Assembly (NCBI GenBank): GCA_964036295.1
Contig: OZ038473.1
Location: 11,412,501 to 11,476,500 of the forward strand
Origin: Plumapathes pennacea
Taxonomy: Eukaryota; Cnidaria; Anthozoa; Antipatharia; Myriopathidae
DNA length: 64,000 nt
Direction: 5' to 3'
Part shown: positions 12,832 through 24,798 of the stretch, one piece after another
Numbering within the stretch: the stretch's first letter is position 1
Layout of the letters: each line of letters starts with the position of its first letter
Program-made: the position numbers and the translations under genes
The notes under the pieces: generated by a model
Databases searched by the model: none
Seen by the model: the letters and a program-made list of their open reading frames with translations, nothing else
Told to the model about the DNA's origin: nothing

Positions 12832-13468
12832 CGATGATTATTTTAGAGCCCGAAAGCTAGCATGCTGTCCGCCATATTGGTTACAGAGAGTAGTCTGGGG
12901 ACCAGTTTCCACTCCTCACGCAACAATACTCTCCGCGGACCACGTGCAAACACGCCCTTCCCCTCCTGCAGCTGAGACGTCCGAACACGTATAAAAGCAC
13001 CATATTTCCATGCCAGTGTGACTTCTGGTATGTTTTGATTGGCCTTTGAATTTGAAAATATGTTTTAATCTCCTCGGAGAAAACGCAACGCCAGTCAAAG
13101 TCGGAGATATTTATGGTTAGACCCAGGCTGCTAGGGTTAGATTCTACCCCCCCCCCCCCCCCCCTTTTTTTTTTGGCCTCTTAATGCAACTTGAACGCAG
13201 AAAATAGGCACTTGAGCTGGTAAATGATACGAATCTGGCCTTTGAATTTGTGTTTGCAGCTTGCCCAACTCCAACATATTTTGTCATAGATATATTACGT
13301 TTTTATTTTTTTATTTTTTTTCATGTTGGAGTTTCAAATATTTCTAGATGTAAACAAAAACATTGAAGTGGATGAGAAGACTCCTTGCATTATAATGCTT
13401 TATACTTATCGGTAGTTACAAAAATCAGGTCACTTGATATTCTCTTCTCGTCCAACATACAATAGTTT
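12832..13468. promoter_or_regulatory. TTI1 upstream region and RABEPK downstream flank
   Basis: TTI1 transcription must start in the left part of this interval. On the minus strand 12867-12880 reads CCAATATGGCGGAC, a YY1-type (AANATGGCGG) element about 40 bp upstream of the TTI1 start codon. A poly-C run of about 18 followed by poly-T lies at 13147-13174. Nothing coding is supported between about 12900 and 13468. Confidence 0.5.
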
Positions 13469-16400
13469 CTAGTCAGCTTGCCCTTTATCATCGACAAGAT
13501 AAAGAAGACAATCGTTAAAAATCTCGCCATGTGTGTCCATCCCACCAAATACAAACACAGCAGTTTGTTGCAAGGCAGCACCACCCGATGCATCAGATTC
13601 ATCTGAAAAAAAATACAGAAAGTCAGAAAATAATATGAAGAGAACACCTGATAAAATTATTAATCTGTGCTCTCAAACATTCCACACTGATCCCAAGTAA
13701 TGGCTTTGTAAGTTGTACACCATATGATGCTATTTAATGGACAAATTTTCCTGGCCACCAAGATCCAAGAAATGGTAATATTGTATGTTTAGAACTGACA
13801 ATATGGCCAACTATATGAGGTCGCAAGATGGTACCGTAGCATCAAGATGGTAGCATTTGAAAGTGCAAATTAAACTTTCAGCAGAGGATCCCTTTCAGAA
13901 AGTTTGCGTAAATTTGAGCATTAATTCTTAGACATTAAATTTATATAGAGAACACATCATTCAGAGTTAAGCTCAAAACTCTACTGTGATCCTGGAGTCA
14001 GGATATTTACCTGTCTTGCTTGGCAACTTGACCAAACACATTGCATGGTCCAGCCGTGCAGAAGGAGGAGGGCCATCAGATTTCAGTTTATGCCACTTTA
14101 GATTTTCTGCAAAGGAAATATTGATATTCTATGTATTCTGTTATTCTCATACTGTATATCAGGGTTCACAAAACATTTTCAATTCAAAATTCAAGGGCTT
14201 TTCAAGGACTTCTCAAGGTTAACTTCTTTTTCAAGGACTGGAAAGTATCTGTTGCCTGAGAAAAGAGCTCAGCATTCTTTGAAGCTTTTCAGTTTCTCAT
14301 AAGCTTCTCCTCATTACAACTGAGTACATCTGAACAGTCTTCTGTGCTGTTTGACTTGGTGGTCAAATTGCCAGTCCATAAATTTCTGGATTAATTCAAG
14401 CTCTTGTGGTTAGTTCTATTACTTAGAAATTCATGATCTTTTCAAGGAGTTCAAGGGCTTTTCAAAGTGTCATACAAATAATTTATTAAATTATTTAAGG
14501 ACTTTTCAAGACAATCAGTCAAATTCAAGGGCTTTTCAAGATTGTACAAACTCTGGTATATGTAGGATTACCGAAGTATGGATGGAATAGTTCCCCAAAA
14601 AACACACCCTGCATATCTAATTAAGTCACACTCTGTACCTGTGTTCAAAACATAGAAGTCATCCAGTGCTCGGCCAATAGAGCTCATTCCACCAAATAAA
14701 TACAACATCTTGCCTGCAGCAGCTGCAGCATGAGCTGTGCGAGCTGAAGGAACTTCACCAGAACTTGAAACCTGACTCCATGTACAGTTTTCTAAAGTAC
14801 GAGAGAAGGAGGAAAAACCAGTCATACTTTATAAGGATTAGCTAGTTCAATTTAATAAATCAAAGGTTTGGTTCATACATGGCTCTATATGTACGACAGG
14901 AAAGGGTAAATTTTGACTATCAAAAGTTTATAAGTGCAGCCTGAGGATAATGAGGAGGAAATTAAAATTTCAACGGTTCGTACATGGCTCTATATGTACG
15001 ACAGGAAAGGGTAAATTTTGACTATCAAAAGTTTATAAGTGCACTGCCTGAGGATAATGAGGAGGAAATTAAAACTTCAAAACTAGTAACAACTCAAGAC
15101 TTTAGTGTAATTTAATAACTAACCACTTGAACAAGTTACAAACATTTTAGTACCTGTATCAAACTTGTGTAGATCATTGTATATATTTGTTCCTGCCATA
15201 CCACCGTGAATGAAAAGGTCAGTTCCTATGGCAACCATTATGTGACCATGCCGACATGAAGGAGAGGTTCCCTTTACTTCTAGCTGACTCCATGACTTTG
15301 TTGCTGAAAGAAAAGAAGTGGAACAGTCTAAGAATGATAGACTTAATTTTCTCCCTCAGTTTCTCACTAGAGATGCATCATGTAGAACTTGGCTTTCCAT
15401 AGCTTGCTCAGATGACAGCTAATCACATTATCAATTCTCACTACAACACTGATACCTTTCCCCCTGAATGGTTAGGAGAGTCTGCATAATAAACCTAGAA
15501 GTAAAAGGCTTTTGAGCTTAAAAGCTGCGTCTGCTAGGCCATGGATACCAGACTTTTCTGTTGAGCTAGTAAATTTTCCTGACAACTTGCTCAGAAGAAA
15601 GCTGCATGGACTACTGTATCTTAGTTTATAAAAAGTCATGGAAAAGCACTGCAACACAATGAAACCAACAAGTTGGTGGCAACATACCTGCATCATAAAC
15701 ATGTATCTGAGTATCCTGTACTGGCTGAGCCCCTCTAAGACCACCTCCAAATATGTACAACTTGTTGCCAATGGAAGCCATTGAATGGGACGTCCTGGCA
15801 CTAGGACAGTTCCCTGATACCTCAACAGCTTCACAAAGCCCTTTGGCTGTAAGACAAAAAAATATGGAAAGAAGAAAAAAGATCCATAGATGATTCTGAG
15901 AAAAATTACAAATTTGCACAAACAATATTGAACCTCTCATCATGAGTATAACCTTGTCCGGTCTGGTCCAAATTTGGAAAGTAGGTTGTTCCAAATGAGT
16001 AAAGAAGATGTGAAAAGTACTATAATTATATTTTACTAGGAAAATGGTACAGGTAGAGGGGGGACTGGACGTCTGTAGGAGGCAGGAGAAGAGAAGGTGG
16101 GAAGTGGGATTCCTTAGTGGCAGGATACCGGGTTGGAATTGGGATTGAAGGGTACTGGAATTGGAAAACTTTAGACCCCCCATCCCCTCCCCTACTAAAT
16201 TCAGACCCAGGGCTAAAACTTTAAGATCTACAAGGCAGTGTTTGAAATTTAAGATTAGCAAGATCACCTAAGTGAAAGGTTTGAAAACTGCTCTCCTGCA
16301 TCACCTGTATCAATAGCTTGGATATCATTTAAGCTCGTAGCTTGCTGAGCTCCACCAAACACATGCACTGTATCACGACTGCATTCAGGGACAAAAGCTG

Positions 16401-16968
16401 AATGTTCATATCTTGCAGTAACACCCTTGCAATCTGGTTTGGTCCACTTTTGTAAAGCTGGGGAGAAAAAGTGAGATTACCTTGATGGCCTCTGCTCTGA
16501 GAAATCTACAGATTGACTGGTATGGAGCTAGTTCAAATTTTGTTTCTTCAAATAATAACTCATGACATAAAGCAGCTAAAACCAGATGTAATATGGAGTC
16601 AGGAAACTTTACTTTTGCCCACTCCTGAGATCTCTTCCTTGTTTCCAGGCTCTTGTCCCCATGGATTTCTTTTGTCTCTCCATTTAAGCCAACTATAAAC
16701 ACACATCACATGATCCCAACTAACAGGGAGGGTACTACTGACCTAAATCAAGGACAAACACATCATCAAAAGGGCCATCGGGGTTCGCTCCACCAATCAC
16801 TACAACTCGGCCACATTTGCTTGGCGATTCTTCGCTTCCCTGTGCGCCAGTCAAAAATGTGCAAGTGTGTCCAACTCTCACGGAGGGAGCCTCTCCTTCT
16901 GGTGATATGACATACCACAAGTCGGGCTTCAGTGAGTCCGATTGCTCTAGAATAGGGTGGATTTCCAT
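13469..16968 (-). CDS. RABEPK: Rab9 effector protein with Kelch motifs (RABEPK/p40-like)
   Basis: RABEPK is a Kelch beta-propeller that binds RAB9 and supports endosome-to-trans-Golgi transport. Seven coding exons (16743-16968, 16305-16457, 15688-15846, 15154-15303, 14639-14791, 14011-14106, 13469-13602) give 356 aa, against 372 in human, and every junction is phase 1. Kelch blades show as VVVIGGANPDG, VHVFGGAQQ, LYIFGGGLRGAQPVQD, LFIHGGMAG, LYLFGGMSS and VFVFGGMDTHGEIFNDC. I chose the Met at 16966-16968 (MEIHPILEQ) because it matches the family start (MKQLPVLEP). The frame is open further up to 17109, where it would run antisense across the TMEM129 start, so a longer N-terminus is possible but unlikely. 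Confidence 0.94.
14160..14545. repeat. Dispersed 'ttcaaggacttttcaagg' repeat
   Basis: An intronic stretch of RABEPK contains many variants of tcaaggacttttcaagg and tcaagggcttttcaa at both ends (14175-14235 and 14435-14540) around unique-looking sequence. It is probably a degraded non-autonomous element. Confidence 0.55.
14871..15082. repeat. 105-bp tandem duplication (RABEPK intron)
   Basis: Two copies of a 105-bp unit lie head to tail (14871-14975 and 14976-15082). Both contain tacatggctctatatgtacg, caggaaagggtaaatttt and ctgaggataatgaggagg. They differ at only a few positions, so the duplication is recent. Confidence 0.9.
15335..15512. mobile_element. MITE family A, degenerate copy (RABEPK intron)
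   Basis: Diverged family A sequence: ttttctccctcagtttctcac, gaacttggctttcc, gatgacagctaatc, ctagaagtaaaaggctt. The left end is eroded. Confidence 0.55.
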
Positions 16969-17097
16969 GAAGAAGTGTTTTCCTTCAAACAGCCACCATG
17001 TTGAATTTGAGCCGACTGCACAGCGCTTTAACCCAAACGGTATGCGCGCACTTTCAACAACACTCAGTCCCAGTCTTCTCCAGTCGGCAAAACCAAG
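16969..17097. promoter_or_regulatory. RABEPK / TMEM129 shared promoter
   Basis: Only 129 bp separate two divergent start codons, so at least one 5' UTR must be very short or the transcripts overlap. The TMEM129 ATG lies in ccaagATGGCGGtt (17093-17106), a close match to the YY1 element that marks start sites of many animal genes. Confidence 0.6.
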
Positions 17098-19411
17098 ATG
17101 GCGGTTCACATTGAATCAGCTGAAGTCGTTTTTTCGTTGGCATATTTCTTGGTGTCGCTGTGTTTTATCGCTCCCCCGAAGGAGTTTGTGAGTGCTGGAT
17201 TCACTGTACAAAACATGCTGTCTAGTTATCTAGGAAGCGAGGATTTAGACTTCACAGGATATCATATGCGACGTACAACGGCTACCGTAGTCTTACACTG
17301 CTGTCTCCCGATTGGTAAGAGTGAAACGGTAGTTGGGGGAGGGAGTAATTGACAACATTTACAGTACCCCCTCCCCTCTTCCCCCACTTGCGCCTTCGAA
17401 AGGGGGTGAGGGTATTTTTTTTTTTTTTTTTTTTGTTATTTTGTTTTTTGTTTTTGACGGGAATTAGCTATTTTTTAAAGCTAGGGTTTTAACCTACCTG
17501 TAACCGTATTTAAATAAAGTTTATTATTCATTATTACTCTTGTGAAAAAGAGTTACAAACGAAACCAAAATGGCTAAGCTTTGGACTTTGCATATTTTTC
17601 ACCTTTTACAACATGTAACATTTTTTTGTGATATTTGATAGGATACTATATTGGTCTGGGTTTTATGGCACCACATCTACACCTCTTCTGGCCTGCCAGA
17701 GCAGGATTAGAGTGTAACATTCTCCTGATGATTTCTTTGGTCGTCTTTGCATTTGGTGCTGCAGTAGCCAGATACTGGTCATGGAACAAGTGGTAAGAAC
17801 CAATCAATCTCTCAATATTGAGGCTGTTGGTAATCTGCAAGAAGAAGTGGTTGAGAAAATTTCTATAGCAAAATCAAGTGGTTGAGAGAATTTCTATAAT
17901 GAGCTCAAAATGCAGATTCTCCCAACTTTATAAGAAGAAAGTGTATGAGTAATGTGGTGAGAAATGATAGTCAAATCAGCTTTCATCTAAACAAACTAGC
18001 AAAAGTCAAGTTCCCCATACAATTACTGTGAATATCTGGTGAGAATTGAAATTGATCACTCTTGGGAGTGAAAGGGTTATTCAACTGTGTTGTTGACATT
18101 TCAATAGGTCCAATCATCCACTGGCAAAGCTTTTACTCAAACATGGGAGCCCGTGGAGAGCGGTTGCATCTCAAATAAACATCGAGTTCAGACGGATCAC
18201 AAAATTCTCCTCAATCATTGGCGGCACCAGCTTGTACATCACTGACTCATGGATAGTAAAGTGTTCAACCTACAAGATCCACGTCGCACACCAACCTGAC
18301 GTTCATCTGTCAATCACCCAGACCGAGGATCACAACATTTCACATGAAAACAACATTGCCATCCAGTTTTTGAATATTCAAGTTGCAAGTATTAATCCTG
18401 GGGTGAAGTCATTCCAGATCAGACTCAAGTCAGAAGAGTATGGAGATCTGAAGGAGAAACTTCAGGCACCAGTCAGAAATGCCAGGAACGTGGTCATTCG
18501 TCAATCTCTGAGTGAGCGCTTTATTCAAGCTTTCAGTGAGCAAGTGGAACAGAATCAGACCTATAAATTGCCTGATGGAGCAGAGGTGAGTTTTTTCAAA
18601 GTAAAATATACTAATCCTTTTCCTCAAAAAGTTGGTAACTCTGAATTTCACTCAGTCAAAAGTACTTCCCATAATACAGTAGAACTCCGTTATCTCAAAC
18701 TCGGTTATCTTGAAGTTTCTACTATCTTGAACAGAATTTAATTTCCATAGAAATCCTCTGTTGGTAGAACCCTGCTATTTGGAACTATTTCTCAACTCCC
18801 TTGAGAGTCTGGGACAGCAAGGTTTTACTGTATTTCAATTCCTGAAATTTCATATTACATCATAAGTACATGCTAGCTTTTAAAAGATATTGCACACTAA
18901 GTATTACAAACTTATCAGTGAAAAAGTAAGACTTTTAAAATGCTCAGTCAACTTTCAGTAGTCAACCCTTCCATTCCTGAAAGTGATTGACTTCAACTTT
19001 TCTTTCTTATATCCTCTCACCAGGGATGTCATACAGTATGATGAAACTTGATTGGCCTTTCAATTCTCACAACATTCCTCATACATTTTCTTCTTGCATG
19101 GTTAGAAGAATTTTGTATAATTTGACCATTAAAATGTCTTTTTGTTGTGTGCTTTCTAGGAGCCAGAACCCTGCATTGGCTGTATGCAGCAACGAGCAAA
19201 CATAAAGCTTCAGAAAATGTGTGCAGAATCTAATGATGGTGAATGTTTGACTTGCTACTGTCGACCCATGTGGTGTCTGGACTGTATGGGCAAGTGGTTT
19301 GCAAGTCGCCAAGACCAGCATCACCCAGAAGTCTGGCTGTCCTGTTTATCACCCTGTCCAACGTGTCGCTCAAAATTTTGCATGTTGGATGTATGTCTTG
19401 TTGTCAGATAA
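17098..19411 (+). CDS. TMEM129: E3 ubiquitin-protein ligase TM129 (TMEM129-like)
   Basis: TMEM129 is an ER-membrane RING-type ubiquitin ligase of the ER-associated degradation (dislocation) machinery. Four coding exons (17098-17314, 17642-17792, 18108-18585, 19160-19411) join in phase to 365 aa, against 362 in human. The N-terminus carries a hydrophobic segment (VVFSLAYFLVSLCFIA), then LTVQN-like FTVQNMLSSYLGSEDLDF, and exon 2 adds further hydrophobic segments (NILLMISLVVFAFGAAVA). A long luminal or cytosolic domain follows, with NIEFRRI and TYKIHVAHQPDVHLS. The C-terminus is an atypical RING: CIGCMQQR, CYCRPMWCLDCMGKWFASRQ and CPTCRSKFC supply the metal ligands. The start is fixed by alignment with the family (MDSPEVTFTLAY). 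Confidence 0.96.
17901..18080. mobile_element. MITE family A copy, inverted (TMEM129 intron 2)
   Basis: About 180 bp ending cttgggagtgaaagggtta. The left end is truncated, starting at gagctcaaaatgcagattctcc. The interior matches family A. Confidence 0.7.
18678..18832. mobile_element. MITE family B copy (TMEM129 intron 3)
   Basis: About 155 bp with cagtagaactccgttatctc at the left and cagcaaggttttactgta at the right, and the inner motif ttggtagaaccctgctattt shared with 10302-10472. Confidence 0.65.
18963..19132. mobile_element. MITE family A, degenerate copy (TMEM129 intron 3)
   Basis: Diverged family A copy in the forward sense: caacccttccattcctgaa, tgattgacttcaactttt, caattctcacaacattcc, ggttagaagaatttt. 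It lies about 30 bp upstream of the acceptor of the last TMEM129 exon. Confidence 0.6.
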
Positions 19412-20062
19412 CTTTGAAATATATAAGATAAAAGAAATGTTAGAACTAGATTTTACAAACTTTACTGTGGACAAAAATTAAAGAAAAAAGAAAAAAATTT
19501 TTTGCTAGCAAAGTTATACAATCTGACCCAACTTCTAGTCCCTGTGGGAACACTGGTAGTTTTAGGTTGGTGTGGAAGTGAAATGTAAAACATTTCAAGA
19601 GGCAAGTTTAAATGTACATGTAGATAATTAAGATATGCTTAATGCTAATTTAAAGGATACTGATCTACAGTACATGTGTTAAAACCCAACCAAATGAGTG
19701 CAACATTGTCCAACATTGTTGTATAAAACATTATACAGGATAAGGATTCTGGACAGTGAGCCCACGATGTATAATTGGCACTTGTTGCCATGATTGCAAA
19801 TCAAACAATCAGTTTGAGTCAGTTGTACAGGCTGTCCAGATGAATCAAACATTGTTCATCAAACCGAGAATAAAACAAATGTTGGATGGTGTTGTACAGA
19901 ATGTTTTCGAGCATTGTCCAACATCGTAAATCATGGTGGACTAACAAGTCCAACATGTTCATCCAACAATGTTGGATAATGTTGGATTCGTTTGGATTGG
20001 CTTTTATCTGGCTTTTCAAACTTTAGTCCTTCACCAGAGCAAATAACTGAAAATTAGCATTT
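19412..20062. other. Convergent 3' regions of TMEM129 and the METTL21A-like gene
   Basis: Both genes end toward this interval. Most of its right half is the MITE described at 19687-20000. No further gene is seen. Confidence 0.5.
19687..20000. mobile_element. MITE family D with 'tccaacattgttg' inverted termini
   Basis: About 314 bp. The left end (ccaaatgagtgcaacattg, then tccaacattgttg) pairs with the right end (caacaatgttggataatgttgg, then attcgtttggattgg) to give imperfect 36-bp inverted termini. Related caacaatgttgg sequence is seen near 59320-59370. Confidence 0.7.
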
Positions 20063-20812
20063 TCACAGTGGGCGTTTAGTGGCTTTGAAAACTTCTATCC
20101 CAAACTCTTCATCATGAACAACTTGTACATAAGTGAAAGTCTCCGACAAAAGCTTGAAGAAGCGATTGTCCCTTTCATACCGGATTCTGCATGACAATAA
20201 AACAGAAGTATTTCCATCACAGAGCTCGTTCAGAGTTTTAACTAAATCGTTGAATGTCTCTTCTATATACACTATGTCTGCACCAAGAACAAAGTCGTAT
20301 GGAACAGGGAAGTTTTCGCTTACATTCTGGCCCCAGTCAAGCTCTTTGATTTTTATGCCACTTTCGTTATGTCCAAAGTTTCTTTCAATATTCATTGTGG
20401 TAATATCTAAGGCCATTTTTCTGTCTGTGACAGTTACATCGGCCCCAAGAACGCTCGATACCATTCCCACAAGGGCCGTTCCAGCGCCAAGCTCGATAAC
20501 TCTTTTCCCTTGAAGTAGTGAGACGCCAAGTTTCTCAAGGTAGCGCCCGAGAATTATGGCTGCGTCCCACACAACAGCCGCAACTCCGAAATCCTCCCAG
20601 TTCTGATAAACAGTCAATGTTTTCCCATGAAACACAAAACTACGCTGATCTTCTCGAAACTGCTTGAAGATGGTTGGAGGGTGGTATGGTACCAAGGCCA
20701 TCGACTTCGACGCATTTGAGGGTTTATCGGCGCTCTGTGCTAAAACTGAAACTATCCACACGAAGATGATTAAAACAATTATGGATAGTTCAGAAATCCT
20801 GATCACTGCCAT
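20063..20812 (-). CDS. METTL21A: METTL21A-type protein-lysine methyltransferase with N-terminal leader
   Basis: METTL21A is a SAM-dependent methyltransferase that trimethylates a conserved lysine in HSP70-family chaperones, acting in cytosol and nucleus. The gene is a single 249-codon ORF without introns. Residues 38 onward begin MALVPYHPP, matching the human start MALVPYEE, and give 212 aa (start codon 20699-20701) against 218 in human. Signature segments are GVAAVVWDAAIIL, the SAM motif VIELGAGTALVGM, VTVTDRK, ELDWGQN, VLGADIVYIEETF and CRIRYERDNRFF. Residues 1-37 are an added leader with a strong hydrophobic run (IIVLIIFVWIVSVLA) that looks like a signal peptide. An in-frame TAG lies five codons upstream of the first ATG. 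Which start is used cannot be told from sequence. Confidence 0.92.
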   Translation of the reverse strand: MAVIRISELSIIVLIIFVWIVSVLAQSADKPSNASKSMALVPYHPPTIFKQFREDQRSFVFHGKTLTVYQNWEDFGVAAVVWDAAIILGRYLEKLGVSLLQGKRVIELGAGTALVGMVSSVLGADVTVTDRKMALDITTMNIERNFGHNESGIKIKELDWGQNVSENFPVPYDFVLGADIVYIEETFNDLVKTLNELCDGNTSVLLSCRIRYERDNRFFKLLSETFTYVQVVHDEEFGIEVFKATKRPL

Positions 20813-21053
20813 ACGTATTGAGCCGAACTACGTAGAGAACAAAAGCCAGTTTCATTTTCAAGACATTTAGCCAGGCGTTCCTCGTTCTCTTGTATTCAGT
20901 CCCTCTCGGTCAGTTTCAAATAGCGGATCAAAATAGTGCATGATCGAGGAGTGATTTCATAGAACTGCACTGGCTTAAAATTCTGCGACGAGATACTTAG
21001 ATGAAGCACCGAGGTGCTTTAAGATGTTAATGTGGAAAAGAAGTAGCTAGAAA
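20813..21053. promoter_or_regulatory. METTL21A-like / RAB24 bidirectional promoter interval
   Basis: The two start codons diverge across 241 bp (353 bp if METTL21A begins at 20701). The METTL21A leader is translated only if its transcription starts right of 20812. No TATA box is evident. Confidence 0.5.
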
Positions 21054-23338
<2,285 letters not shown>

Positions 23339-24798
23339 ATTAAAGAGGGGACATCAACAGCAGAATGTGAAACTCAGAAAAAAAATGTGAGGCAAGAGAG
23401 ATGAGAGAAGTTGTAAAAGTATTGTAAAATAGATGATTTGCAAGCATTGCTAACTTCATAGAATTAATGTGGGCCAATAGTTTTGTGCAAGTCTAAACTT
23501 TTTTGTCACATGAGAATCTTTTGTTCACAAAGCACCTTCCTTGATATATTTGAAGTGATGAAACATTTTAGTAGTCTTTCTTGAAAATTCTGCAGTTTGT
23601 CGGCCAAAAACTTGAGAGAAATAAGTTGGTTAATCCTGGGCTAACTTAGTTTGAACTTGTTGGCACATAATTTTAGAAAAACACAAACATTATGTTTGTT
23701 GAAGTAGAAATTTAGTAAAATTGATAATAATATTGCAAGACATAGCCTTTCCATTTTTTCTTCAAATTTCTTCTTTCAATTAAATTGATTCTAGATAAAA
23801 AAAAAATGCAAAGATTAGTAGATTCCTAAGAATCCACTTAATGTAAGAACAACGTTACATGTTGTTATTCATATTCATATAATATTGGGGTCAAGAAATG
23901 TTGGTAATTTGAGAGGACCAGCATAAGGAAACTGTGACACAGGAAAGTAGCTGACTTCTCAGTACATGGCTACAGTATGGTTTATACAAAATAATCTGGA
24001 AGTGCACAAGGCTTCTTGAAGGTCCAGGAACATGGTCATGGTCCCCTTTAAAATATTTGGGATTTTGGCTCTCTATAGTGTCATTTCCAGAGACAAGAAA
24101 TCAAGTTCCAAAAATCTGATCAGTTTCTGTAAACCAGTGGAAACCAGTCTGGATCTGCCCCTGATTTCACTAGTATATTTTTCATGAATAAAAACTCACC
24201 AATGATATTGGCACTAGATTTTACACACTATAGTTTATAATATTATTTTTTTATCAATAATATTTCATCATGTTGCAAAACATACGACAGAGTAACATTG
24301 TTATCGCTCTCTCTCTCTCTCTCCACTTCTTGGGGGTCAGAGTAGGGAGGTTCATGTCAATGAACTGAAATTTTGGAACTTTGAATAAACATGTTGCTCT
24401 TCAGTGTAAGTGAAATATCATTATTACCGTATTATCGTACATCAGAAAAGGTGCCCCTAAAATCCACCCATCCCTCAACCGAGTGGAATCCAGACTCTTG
24501 TTTAAAAATGTTCCCATTTCCGGCGAATACATTATTATTGCGCAATCTAATCCCACAATTCAATTGTGACGTAGCGCGCTGATTAGACGCATGCGTATTT
24601 CAATGCAAGAGAAGCTTCCCTCGCATAATTTTTTTTTCGGTTACGTGGGGAAGTTTGGGAGAAGGGAATGAGTCAGGTACGGTTTAAGCTGCTTCTTTGT
24701 ATTTGCAATGTTCCTAATCTCACTAAAGTCTCGTACAGTTTCAGGAATACTACGAGGACAAAAAGAATAGCCTGTGAGTATGAAGATTTGATTAGAAA
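23339..24798. other. RAB24 3' flank and TIA1 upstream region
   Basis: About 1.46 kb without a supported gene. It contains candidate AATAAA signals near 24188 and 24384, part of a MITE E-like sequence around 23590-23650 (ggttaatcctgggctaactta), and a short (CT)n tract at about 24307-24322. The right third should hold the TIA1 promoter and 5' UTR. Confidence 0.45.

Noticed and set aside
15626..16267. 213-codon minus-strand ORF
   Set aside because: It includes the real RABEPK exon 3 (15688-15846), but the rest is intron with a clear acceptor at 15847.
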